Positions 46,547 to 54,463 of a stretch of DNA of 64,000 bases are shown piece by piece. The translations under genes and the position numbers were made by a program. The stretch covers positions 1,922,001 to 1,986,000 of the forward strand of contig NZ_CP162412.1 in assembly GCF_040931995.1 (NCBI RefSeq), read 5' to 3'. Each line of letters opens with the position of its first letter. Position 1 is the stretch's first letter. The notes under the pieces were generated by a model. The model ran no database searches. It saw only the letters and a program-made list of their open reading frames with translations, and was not told where the DNA came from. The DNA comes from Pelagovum sp. HNIBRBA483. Lineage in GTDB: Bacteria; Pseudomonadota; Alphaproteobacteria; Rhodobacterales; Rhodobacteraceae.

Positions 46547-46804
46547 TCACATCCCAAGCGCGGCCTTGTACATATCCAAAACAGCTTCTTCTTCTGCGAT
46601 GTCATTGGCGTCCCGCTTGCGCAGCGCAATCAGCTTACGCATAACTTTAGTGTCGTAGCCGCGGCCTTTTGCTTCAGCCATCACTTCTTTTTGGGCGTCA
46701 GCGATATCTTTCTTTTCGATTTCCAAGCCCTCATAGCGCTCGACAAATTGCCGCAATTCCTGTGCAGCTACCGAAGATTGTGCGTCGGTTACGTCATCGC
46801 TCAT
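46547..46804 (-). CDS. gapR: Nucleoid-associated protein GapR (DUF2312)
   Basis: 85 residues: SSVAAQELRQFVERYEGLE, a coiled coil (EKKDIADAQKEVMAEAKGRG) and YDTKVMRKLIALRKRD, the complete DUF2312 family. GapR in Caulobacter binds overtwisted AT-rich DNA ahead of replication and transcription. It is an alphaproteobacterial marker. Confidence 0.93.
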   Translation of the reverse strand: MSDDVTDAQSSVAAQELRQFVERYEGLEIEKKDIADAQKEVMAEAKGRGYDTKVMRKLIALRKRDANDIAEEEAVLDMYKAALGM

Positions 46805-46933
46805 GTTTTTTCTCCTACCCCGATATTGGTTCGCTCTGCGTCCTATTCGCTGCCGTTCAAACGCACAAGCCCACCCTTGTCAAAGCCACAATCCATCGCT
46901 ACGCCAGCTGCAACAAAATCGAAGGAAATTGGC

Positions 46934-47149
46934 ATGGAATGGCTCGTCTACATCGGCGCTCTTATCTCGGCGATCGGCCTGTTCGGAATTGTATGGACAA
47001 TCACAAAGGTCGCCTCAGCCCGCCGCGCGAAACTCGAAGACGCAGAACTGCGCGCCCGCCTTTCACGCATTCTTCCAATCAACATCGGAGCACTGCTTTT
47101 TTCCATCATCGGCCTTATGATGGTCGTGGTAGGTGTTCTATTGGGCTGA
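46934..47149 (+). CDS. Small two-helix membrane protein
   Basis: 71 residues from ATG 46934 (AAGGAAA six bases upstream). Two membrane helices (WLVYIGALISAIGLFGIVW and ALLFSIIGLMMVVVGVLLG) flank a basic-acidic loop (VASARRAKLEDAELRARL). Similar small proteins occur in Rhodobacteraceae, without known function. The longer frame upstream is not supported by a ribosome site. Convergent with bigR-type gene, 4-base gap. Confidence 0.75.
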   Translation: MEWLVYIGALISAIGLFGIVWTITKVASARRAKLEDAELRARLSRILPINIGALLFSIIGLMMVVVGVLLG

Positions 47150-47153
47150 CGGC

Positions 47154-47477
47154 TCAGTCGATATCGCAGAAAACCTCGTAAAGCCGCTCCAGAATTGGAT
47201 GAACCCGTTGGTCTGCAATTCGATAGCGGATCACCCTGCCCTCACGCGTCGCGGATACGAGCCCTTCAGCCCGCATCTTCGCAAGCTGACCCGAAACATA
47301 CGACTGACTGGCACCGAGCGCTTCCTCTATGTCTCCGACACACTGCTCCCCCGGCAAGAGGGCACACATTATTCTGAGCCGTGCAGGATTTGCGAGCACC
47401 TTGAGCAGTTCAGCGGCCTCATCAGCGGCTGCATCCATGGCGTTTGCTTTTTCTATCATGTCCATCGGATTCACCAT
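47154..47477 (-). CDS. ArsR-family persulfide-responsive repressor (BigR/SqrR type)
   Basis: 107-residue winged-helix repressor. HTH: CVGDIEEALGASQSYVSGQLAKM; wing REGRVIRYRI. Two Cys, Cys38 (RLRIMCALL) and Cys104 (EVFCDID), are 66 residues apart, the same spacing as Cys41/Cys107 of SqrR that form a persulfide-sensing bridge. A third, Cys46, is extra. It probably represses the divergent YeeE/YedE genes, relieved by sulfane sulfur. ATG 47477 is used; ATG 47465 is also possible. Confidence 0.85.
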   Translation of the reverse strand: MVNPMDMIEKANAMDAAADEAAELLKVLANPARLRIMCALLPGEQCVGDIEEALGASQSYVSGQLAKMRAEGLVSATREGRVIRYRIADQRVHPILERLYEVFCDID

Positions 47478-47498
47478 TCACATACATACCTGATTTTT

Positions 47499-47520
47499 TA
47501 TATTTTAATATTGAAATATA
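47499..47520. promoter_or_regulatory. Inverted-repeat operator candidate for the BigR/SqrR-type repressor
   Basis: TATATTT (47499-47505) and its reverse complement AAATATA (47514-47520) with an 8-base spacer, in a very AT-rich patch between the repressor gene and the divergent transporter genes. BigR sites are AT-rich inverted repeats of this kind. Confidence 0.6.
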
Positions 47521-47667
47521 TAAGCACACGATCTAACTAGTTCCAGTAACAATTCATCTTGCGGTTCGCGTCAACTGTGAACTGCCAGAGGTGAAGGGTT
47601 TACCTTGTAAAACCACCCCTGGTTGATCGAGGTCGCAATAGAAACTGTAGCGAAACGGACACGCGCA

Positions 47668-48093
47668 ATGCAGCAAGAATGGATACTCGGCCTCATAGGA
47701 GGCGGAATTATTGGCTTAGGAGGAGCAATATATCTCCTTTCGAACGGTAGGATCATGGGCGCCTCGGGCATCATAGGCGGCGTCGTAGATGGTTCGGCAG
47801 GGAATCAACGCAATGAACGGCTCGCATTTATTGTAGGGCTGTTCCTCGTACCAACCATCATCGCTTTGTGGGTTGGCGGCTTTGACACCCATGTCACTGA
47901 TAACCTTGTGGTGCTTGTCGCTGCGGGCCTCTTGGTCGGTATCGGGACCAGATTCGCGAATGGTTGCACCTCTGGTCACGGTGTTTGCGGCATTTCGCGC
48001 CTCTCTCTGCGCGGGATTGTTGCAACAGTTTTCTACATCGGGGCCGGTGGTTTGTCTGTCGTCCTCTTCCGCCATCTTTTGGGAGTGATCTGA
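47668..48093 (+). CDS. YeeE/YedE-family sulfur transporter subunit (PmpA-like)
   Basis: 141 residues, about four membrane helices. It holds the YeeE/YedE signature FANGCTSGHGVCGISRLS with the Cys pair that, in characterised members, passes thiosulfate or sulfane sulfur. ATG 47668 is chosen as it gives MQQEWILGLIGGG, the family start. Its stop overlaps the next gene (TGATG). It is divergent from the persulfide repressor, so the pair is probably its target. Confidence 0.85.
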   Translation: MQQEWILGLIGGGIIGLGGAIYLLSNGRIMGASGIIGGVVDGSAGNQRNERLAFIVGLFLVPTIIALWVGGFDTHVTDNLVVLVAAGLLVGIGTRFANGCTSGHGVCGISRLSLRGIVATVFYIGAGGLSVVLFRHLLGVI

Positions 48094-48527
48094 TGCGAAA
48101 TTTCATGGCATTCATCGCCGGCAGCACTTTCGGCACCGGACTGCTGATTTCTGGAATGACCGATACGACCAAGGTTCAAGGTTGGCTCGATATTTTTGGC
48201 GCATGGGACCCGACGCTCGCATTCGTAATGTCAGGCGCAATCATTCCGATGGCTATAGCATGGCGCCTTGCAGCTGGCCGAACACCGCTTCTAGGCGGGC
48301 TTTTCCCTCCTCGCCCAGAACCCCGTCTCGGCCGCAACCTGATCATTGGTTCAACGCTATTTGGCGTAGGCTGGGGCTTGGCCGGTCTTTGCCCGGGCCC
48401 GTCAATCGCCGCGCTCGGCTTCAGCGGCATCGGCGGAATCACATTCGTGGTGAGCATGTTGCTCGGGATGTGGCTGGCACCTTTTATCCGGGCGCAAATC
48501 GATCAACTGAGCCCAGTCTCTGCCTAA
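48093..48527 (+). CDS. YeeE/YedE-family sulfur transporter subunit (PmpB/DUF6691-like)
   Basis: 144 residues, four membrane helices, with the second family motif GWGLAGLCPGPSIAAL carrying one Cys. It pairs with the upstream subunit to form a complete two-part YeeE/YedE transporter. The ATG shares one base with the upstream stop. A strong hairpin follows. Confidence 0.85.
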   Translation: MRNFMAFIAGSTFGTGLLISGMTDTTKVQGWLDIFGAWDPTLAFVMSGAIIPMAIAWRLAAGRTPLLGGLFPPRPEPRLGRNLIIGSTLFGVGWGLAGLCPGPSIAALGFSGIGGITFVVSMLLGMWLAPFIRAQIDQLSPVSA

Positions 48528-48533
48528 TCATTG

Positions 48534-48565
48534 GCCTCGCCTGTTCTGCAGGCGAGGCTCTTCAT
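48534..48565. terminator. Terminator hairpin between convergent genes
   Basis: GCCTCGCCTG and CAGGCGAGGC form a perfect 10-bp stem (48534-48543, 48549-48558) with a 5-base loop, followed by TCTTCATT. It lies after the YeeE/YedE pair and before the FliM-like gene end, so it can act for both. Confidence 0.75.
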
Positions 48566-48581
48566 TATCGATACGCGGGTT

Positions 48582-49484
48582 TCAACACCCGTTTCGGGTT
48601 GAAAGCAGGGCCTCCCCCAAACGGTCGATCCGAACGGCCCGTTGCCTTTCATCAGCCCCCAAAACCCCACTAAAAACCGCAGCACCACCCGCCGAAACCA
48701 TGTCGACCGACGGCGAATGCGCAGACTGTTCCAGCGGGATCACCTGCCCCTTCGACATTTGCTCGACGATTCCCAAAGCGACCGTCGCGCGCAAATTTAC
48801 CGATAAACGCAGAGCAATATCGCCCGACCGTGCAGCAAGGCTGTGTGGCGTTAGTAAACCGCTCTCAACCTCGGCGGACTGACGAGGCACCGCTGATTTC
48901 CGCGCGAAGGTAATCACATCCTGGGGCTGGTCCTCTGCAAACAGGATCGAAAGTCGCAACCAAGAATAGTGGCCAGCGGAGAGTAAGTCCCGAGCAACAT
49001 CCTTGTCACCAAGCCCAGAGCCGCATTGGCAGCTTGAGAGCAAAGTCCGCGCTCCGTCTCCCTCCGGAAGATCTCTACAAATTTCCTTGAGCAAGCCCTC
49101 CATGAACAGCCCTATAAGCGCAAAGTCTATCCCTGTCGGCGCACGAGCGAGTTGTTCTGCGCTGTTTGGAACACCGCACCCCTCGCGACGCAGAGCGCCA
49201 AGTACATATGCACGCACTCCGCGGCTCATTGCGACGAAACCGTCACAATCATCCAATGTCTCAGATTCCGAAAAACGACAGATCAGGTCGCGCTCTCCCA
49301 TCGCATCAAAAATCTGATCGAGCGCCATCTCACCAACCTCCACCTCAATTTCAAGCGGAACGCAGGACAGCGCATCGCGCGCGGCCCTGCGAACTGAACG
49401 CGCAATAAGGTATGCAGCGGAGTCGTCGCCTCTCGGCGCCTGTTCGTGCCTGCGTAGAATGTTTCGTATCAAGCCGTCCGGCAT
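48582..49484 (-). CDS. FliM/FliN-like SpoA-domain protein
   Basis: 300 residues. The C-terminal ~75 residues (SVNLRATVALGIVEQMSKGQVIPLEQ and FSGVLGADERQRAVRIDRL) have the pattern of the SpoA/FliN surface-presentation domain of flagellar C-rings. The N-terminal part looks like a divergent FliM middle domain with several Cys. No flagellar genes are adjacent. It may be the divergent FliM of roseobacters, or a signalling relative. Starts at ATG 49484. Confidence 0.65.
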   Translation of the reverse strand: MPDGLIRNILRRHEQAPRGDDSAAYLIARSVRRAARDALSCVPLEIEVEVGEMALDQIFDAMGERDLICRFSESETLDDCDGFVAMSRGVRAYVLGALRREGCGVPNSAEQLARAPTGIDFALIGLFMEGLLKEICRDLPEGDGARTLLSSCQCGSGLGDKDVARDLLSAGHYSWLRLSILFAEDQPQDVITFARKSAVPRQSAEVESGLLTPHSLAARSGDIALRLSVNLRATVALGIVEQMSKGQVIPLEQSAHSPSVDMVSAGGAAVFSGVLGADERQRAVRIDRLGEALLSTRNGC

Positions 49485-49537
49485 GCCCGCCCCTTCTCAT
49501 TCTGGGGCAAATCTCAGCCAAAAACGTAAAGAATTCC

Positions 49538-52216
49538 CTAGGCTTCCAGTGAATAGGGAACGGTAATTCGGAACGCGGCACCACCTTGGCCAGGCAGATA
49601 GGCCACGCTGCCGCCAAGACGTTGCATGATCTCCAAGCAGATCGCCAACCCCAAGCCCGCGCCCCCTGCCTTTCGATGATCAGTCAATCGGGAAAATTTC
49701 TCGAAAATCATATTCTGGTTCTCGACAGAAATTCCCGACCCATTATCAACGAAGTCAATCACGATGGCATGCGCCGTTTTCTTTGCGCTGATCGCCAGCG
49801 TGGGTCTTTCCGCATCACAATATTTGGCAGCATTCGAGATGAGATTGATAAAGACCTGCGAAAGGCGATCAGGATCGGTTTTCAAAGCAATATTCTCACT
49901 TTGAACGTCCCTCGTTATCCTCAGCCTTTCATCTTCCGCCCGGAAACCGGCTGATGACACCGCGCGGTCAATCAACTGCTCAAGCGAAACCTCCTGCACA
50001 TTCAAGACTACCTTCCCGTTCTCAAGAATGCTAAGGTCGAGCAGATCATCCAGCAAACGGGTCAACCGCATTGTCTCGTCGTGAATGATGCCGGCGTATC
50101 TCAGGCGTTGCTCCTCATCGGCATCCACATCCTGCAAAATCTCCGAAAAGGACCGGATCGACGTCATCGGCGTCCGCAATTCGTGGCTGATCTGGCTTAA
50201 GAAAGCATCTTTTTGCACGGACAAAGCTGTTAGTTTTTCATTCGCCTGCCGCAATTGCCGCGCCGTCCGCTCCTGCTCTTGGGATTTTTCCTCCAAACGG
50301 TTGGAATATTCCATTATCTGCGCTGCTTCGTCAGCAACCGCCATAAGGTCTTCTACAGAAACCGTCGCCCCGGGCAGCAATTGGCCGATCATCGCATGCG
50401 CCGTCGCAGCCCCGACCGAGCCGGCAAGAACGCGCTCCAGTTGCTGAATAAATTCCGGCGTCACATCCGGCAGATAGCCGGTCTTTCCTTGCTGGGCGGC
50501 GGCATTTTGAAAAACGTTTTGCGCCTCGGCCGCCCCCAATAATCGTTGCGACATGATAAGCAAATCATCAGCGGCCGCGGCACTCGGCGTCCAGTTCTGT
50601 GAACCAGCGGTATTTTCAAACACATTTACAAATTGCGCACCCTGCAATCGTTCCAATGGCGTGGGGAAGCTGAAGACCGACCCCAAAATGAACGTGAGCG
50701 CGTTCAAACTTACGGACCAGAAAACGCCGTGCAAGAGCGGGTCCTGACCAGCCATGCCGAAGAGTGCCTGCGGGCGCAGCCAGTCCAGCCCGAACGGCCC
50801 CGAAACCATGACGCTTTGCGACAGAAACGCATCCACACCGAAGCTCGGCAAGAACAAAGTCCATGCCCAGACAATCAACCCGACCGTCAGACCAGCAGAT
50901 GCGCCCACCCGTGTGGCCCCGCGCCAAAAGAGTGCGCCAATGATTGCGGGCAAGACTTGTATTGCGCCGGTGAAAGAGATCAAACCAATGGCAGTCAATG
51001 CAGTACCGCCGCCTGAGCTTCGGAAGTACAAATAGCCCAGCGCCAATACCGCAATGATCGAAAAGCGGCGCGCACCTATCACGACCGAACGCACATCACC
51101 CGAAACCAATGCCCCTTCCCGCTGGCTCGATAGCCAGATCGGCACAACGATATGGTTGGACACCATCGTCGCCAACGCAATCGTCGCGACGATCACCATC
51201 GACGTGGCGGAGGAAAATCCTCCCAGAAATGAGAATGCGGCAAGCCCTTCCTTCGACTCCGAAAGCGGCAGCGTGAGAACGAATAGGTCAGGGTTGCTGC
51301 CTTCGGGCAATCGGTCTAGGCCAACAACCGCGATTGGCAGAACGAACAGGCTCATCGCCAGCAAATATAAAGGGAAGGCCCAACTCGCTGTCGCAAGATG
51401 GCTTTCGCTCTCGTTCTCGACGACCATCACTTGAAACATTCGCGGCAAACAGACGAATGCAGCGGCAGAGACAAAGATCAATCCTGCCCAGCGCCCTCCC
51501 GACTGCTGCCATTCGGAGATAGGGGAGGCGTCAATCATCGCGAGTGTTTCACGCACTCCGCCCGACAGACCCCAGACAACGAAGGTGCCAACAGCCACAA
51601 GGGCGCACAGCTTCACAATCGCTTCAAGCGCAATGGCGGTAACGATCCCGTGGTGCTTCTCGTTGGCATCGAGGTTTCGGGTGCCAAACAAAATGGTAAA
51701 TATTGCAAGCCCTATAGACACCCAAAGGGCCGAGCGGTTCACTTCCGCAGCGCCCCACGGCTTACCAGAATTCTCTGAAAACACTGCCAGTGACTGAACA
51801 ACCGATTGTAACTGAAGCGCAATGTATGGGGTGGCTGCAATAATCGCGATGATTGTCACCAGAACCCCTAATGGCGTCGATTTCCCAAAACGCGATGAGA
51901 TCAGGTCAGCGATCGACGTCACGCGCTGCGCGCGCCCAACCCAAACAAGTTTTCTCAAGAACCACCACCACCCCACCATCACAAGCGTGGGGCCCAGATA
52001 AATGGTGGCGAACTCCAGCCCGTTGCGCGCAGCATTCCCAACCGCGCCGTAAAACGTCCAAGCCGTACAATAAATCGAAAGCGACAATGTGTAGACCGCC
52101 GGAGAGCCAAGCCAGCCTGCCCTCCCGCTTTTCGCGCGACTGTCGGCGATAAAGGCAACCAAAAATAGGAACCCAGCATATAGAAACGCGATAACGAGGA
52201 GGAGGTTAAAGGACAT
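49538..52216 (-). CDS. Sensor histidine kinase with sodium/solute symporter (SSF) domain
   Basis: 892 residues. Order: SSF transporter domain of about 13 helices (residues ~1-510), STAC-like segment (LLIMSQRLLGAAEAQNVFQ), a linker with FIQQLERVLAGSVGAATAHAM, coiled coil, HisKA (His678 in SHELRTPMTSIRSFSE) and HATPase (NLISNAAKYCD, DNGSGIS, GAGLGLAI). This is the CbrA/CrbS architecture; CrbS controls acs in other bacteria. ATG 52216 has AGGA at 5 bases and overlaps the preceding gene by 11 bases. Likely senses a carboxylate it binds or transports. Confidence 0.9.
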   Translation of the reverse strand: MSFNLLLVIAFLYAGFLFLVAFIADSRAKSGRAGWLGSPAVYTLSLSIYCTAWTFYGAVGNAARNGLEFATIYLGPTLVMVGWWWFLRKLVWVGRAQRVTSIADLISSRFGKSTPLGVLVTIIAIIAATPYIALQLQSVVQSLAVFSENSGKPWGAAEVNRSALWVSIGLAIFTILFGTRNLDANEKHHGIVTAIALEAIVKLCALVAVGTFVVWGLSGGVRETLAMIDASPISEWQQSGGRWAGLIFVSAAAFVCLPRMFQVMVVENESESHLATASWAFPLYLLAMSLFVLPIAVVGLDRLPEGSNPDLFVLTLPLSESKEGLAAFSFLGGFSSATSMVIVATIALATMVSNHIVVPIWLSSQREGALVSGDVRSVVIGARRFSIIAVLALGYLYFRSSGGGTALTAIGLISFTGAIQVLPAIIGALFWRGATRVGASAGLTVGLIVWAWTLFLPSFGVDAFLSQSVMVSGPFGLDWLRPQALFGMAGQDPLLHGVFWSVSLNALTFILGSVFSFPTPLERLQGAQFVNVFENTAGSQNWTPSAAAADDLLIMSQRLLGAAEAQNVFQNAAAQQGKTGYLPDVTPEFIQQLERVLAGSVGAATAHAMIGQLLPGATVSVEDLMAVADEAAQIMEYSNRLEEKSQEQERTARQLRQANEKLTALSVQKDAFLSQISHELRTPMTSIRSFSEILQDVDADEEQRLRYAGIIHDETMRLTRLLDDLLDLSILENGKVVLNVQEVSLEQLIDRAVSSAGFRAEDERLRITRDVQSENIALKTDPDRLSQVFINLISNAAKYCDAERPTLAISAKKTAHAIVIDFVDNGSGISVENQNMIFEKFSRLTDHRKAGGAGLGLAICLEIMQRLGGSVAYLPGQGGAAFRITVPYSLEA

Positions 52217-52487
52217 CACCGTCCTTTTTCCCATTATCGGGGCCGTTTTCGCTCTCTTGCGTTGGCTTTCCTAAAAGAGCCGCAATCACAACCAAAACAA
52301 ACCAAACGGCAAAGACAAACGTCATCGCATCGGCTGTTCCGCGTGTTGTTTCCGTGTCCTGTAACCAAAACAAAGGGATCATGAACAGAACAAGCCCTGC
52401 GACGGGCAGGACACGCGAGGCGTCACGCAAACGACGCCGCTGATAGGACTTCCGGGCAAGAAAAATCGGCGCCTTCTTGTCAGCCAT
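52206..52487 (-). CDS. Small two-helix membrane protein upstream of the SSF kinase
   Basis: 93 residues: basic N-terminus (ARKSYQRRRLRDASRVLP), two helices (VAGLVLFMIPLFWL and MTFVFAVWFVLVVIAALLG) and a charged C-terminus. It is coupled to the receiver gene (TGATG) and to the kinase gene (11-base overlap). The position suggests an accessory subunit of the kinase. No family name can be given with confidence. Confidence 0.7.
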   Translation of the reverse strand: MADKKAPIFLARKSYQRRRLRDASRVLPVAGLVLFMIPLFWLQDTETTRGTADAMTFVFAVWFVLVVIAALLGKPTQESENGPDNGKKDGDVL

Positions 52488-52852
52488 CAGTCAACAAGGC
52501 CGCGAATGTTTTCCAAGACCTCTGCATTGGAAAAGGGCTTACTCATGAATTTTGTCGCCCCTAACTCCTCTGCAAGTTCTCGATCTCGGGCTTGCCCCCT
52601 CGCCGTCAGCATCAATACAGGAATTTCGGCGACATCTTGATCGGCACGCAAATCCCGCAAGATATCGTAGCCGCTCTTCCCAGGCAGCATGACATCCAAG
52701 ATGATCACGTCCGGCGGTGTCGCTTTGATCCGGCCGTTTGCAGTTTGGCCGTCACTATGCGTGTGCACAGTCCAACCGTCGCGCGACAGGATGAAGCTGA
52801 TCGCCTCTATTATGTTCGGTTCATCCTCGATGACCAAAACCCGTTTCGCCAT
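52487..52852 (-). CDS. Stand-alone response-regulator receiver
   Basis: 121-residue CheY-like protein without an output domain. Acid pocket Asp10/Glu11, phospho-acceptor Asp53 (ILDVMLPG), Thr83 and Lys105 are present, so it should be phosphorylated. ATG 52852 gives MAKRVLVIEDEPN; the longer frame is not supported. It is co-transcribed with the small membrane protein and the SSF kinase, its likely donor. Output must pass through another protein. Confidence 0.9.
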   Translation of the reverse strand: MAKRVLVIEDEPNIIEAISFILSRDGWTVHTHSDGQTANGRIKATPPDVIILDVMLPGKSGYDILRDLRADQDVAEIPVLMLTARGQARDRELAEELGATKFMSKPFSNAEVLENIRGLVD

Positions 52853-52920
52853 CCCGAAGCCCCTCCCCTGGCACCGACATGAAACATATTCCTCGACTAT
52901 TATGAGAAACGATCGCCGAG

Positions 52921-54237
52921 TCAAAGCGATGTCGACGTTACACGCGCAGCAGTTGTGACGAGCAGCGACGGCTCCCGCCGCATCAAGCAGCCTTGCAGCA
53001 CACAAAATCGGCACCCCGGTCCGACTTCTGTTTCAACAGCGCCCTCAGGTGCATCTGTTGGCAGCACGACCAGATATCCACGGAGCGCCTGCGTCGCTGC
53101 ATCTACGAACACGCCGCCCGTCGCCTCATACAAGATCTTCTCGCGCCCAACGAAACAGATGATTTGGCGCAGCAGCACTCCGGGCTGTGCTTGCGCCGCA
53201 AATACGGGCCATTTCGGGCAAAGCTCCGCAGCAGCCGTCAGACCAAGTCCCAAGGAGTCATCCGCGCGAGCTATTTGCCCCGCGCTGTCAAACTCGAAAT
53301 AACTGTAGTCACTGGCAGCATCTTTCTCGATACGTTTCCACAAAGCGTAGCGCCGCAAAACAAGTGGAATCGACCTGCCCGAGCGCGCGATCAACTCATG
53401 CAGGTCGCCGCCCGCCTCCTCCGCGCTCGACTGCACCTCTTGATAGGGCCATAACCGCTCGTCGTTCCTGAGCCCCTCAATCATACGCTCAAGCCGAAAA
53501 CGTGCCGCCTCCCCAACGGCGAAAGTAACACCGTCATCTTCTTCGGCGGCGCGCTCTTCGCAGGAAAGGCTTTGCACACCAACAGTGTCCAGAGCCAATG
53601 AGAGTGCTCGTTCAGCTTCCTCGACAGGCGACAGTAATACATCCGGATCATCGCCCTGCTTTTCCAGAAACGAAACAAGCGCGCGGCTCTGCTCGGCCAA
53701 GCGAAGACTATCTTGATAGACGTTCTTATGAAATCGCTCTGTCCATTCCCGATCGAGCTCCCCCCCTTCGACAAGAATTGACGCCGTTGACCTGATGGAG
53801 GTCACCGCCGTGATCACCTCATGGAGCGCCTCGGCAAGTTTTGGATCGTGAGACAGACGGTCGCCAAGCAATTTGACCCTGCCCTCAAGCGACTCGATTG
53901 CCGCTTGGAGCGAAAGCACCATTTGTGCCCACCCAGGGAATTGGCTGGCAAACGCCTCTGTTCGCCCTGCATCCAACGTGTCCAGATCGTGGCTTTGTGC
54001 AATCTCGGCAAGCTTCCCCAACAGAGTCGCCTCACCTCCATCGGCGAGATGACTCGGATCGAGATCAAGCGCGCGGGCTATTCGGTTAAGCACCCGCCCG
54101 CCGATTTTGCGGCGATTATGTTCGATGAGATTTAGGTAAGACGGTGAAATGCCCGCCTCGTGGGCCAATTCCGTCTGCCGCATTCCACGACTGATGCGCC
54201 AGTCACGGATACGATTTCCGGTAAGCAAACCAACCAT
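52921..54237 (-). CDS. XRE-family regulator of short-chain acyl metabolism (ScfR/PccR/RamB type)
   Basis: 438 residues: N-terminal XRE helix-turn-helix (RIRDWRISRGMRQTELAHEA, then ISPSYLNLIEHNRRKI), a middle domain and a C-terminal DUF2083-like domain with Cys-rich GPGCRFCVLQGCLMRREP. The family includes regulators of propionate, acetate and glyoxylate genes that sense acyl-CoA. ATG 54237 follows AGGGGGTGGAA. Divergent from the binding-protein gene; a palindrome lies at its promoter. Confidence 0.88.
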   Translation of the reverse strand: MVGLLTGNRIRDWRISRGMRQTELAHEAGISPSYLNLIEHNRRKIGGRVLNRIARALDLDPSHLADGGEATLLGKLAEIAQSHDLDTLDAGRTEAFASQFPGWAQMVLSLQAAIESLEGRVKLLGDRLSHDPKLAEALHEVITAVTSIRSTASILVEGGELDREWTERFHKNVYQDSLRLAEQSRALVSFLEKQGDDPDVLLSPVEEAERALSLALDTVGVQSLSCEERAAEEDDGVTFAVGEAARFRLERMIEGLRNDERLWPYQEVQSSAEEAGGDLHELIARSGRSIPLVLRRYALWKRIEKDAASDYSYFEFDSAGQIARADDSLGLGLTAAAELCPKWPVFAAQAQPGVLLRQIICFVGREKILYEATGGVFVDAATQALRGYLVVLPTDAPEGAVETEVGPGCRFCVLQGCLMRREPSLLVTTAARVTSTSL

Positions 54238-54284
54238 TTCCACCCCCTGTTGCCGCTCGGAGCGCAAGTCGGCGCCAGCGATTT

Positions 54285-54300
54285 TGTAAATTAATTTACA
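54285..54300. promoter_or_regulatory. Perfect 16-bp palindrome at the XRE regulator promoter
   Basis: TGTAAATTAATTTACA is its own reverse complement, 48 bases upstream of the XRE regulator start and 164 bases before the binding-protein gene. It contains TTTGTAAA (54283-54290), one change from the TTTGCAAA site of PccR/RamB-type regulators. A second copy in reverse, TTTACAAA, lies at 54328-54335. Confidence 0.7.
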
Positions 54301-54463
54301 CAAAATCTGCGTGAGGTGTCTACATTTTTTACAAAATAATCGTTCTTAAAAAAGGCTTTGTTGCGAACTTTTCGAACCCGCGCTGATAATAGGTCAGCAT
54401 TGAAAAATGCGCGTCGGACGGGTGAGGAGGCCCGCACGACAAATCATCAAAGGGAGGATATCT

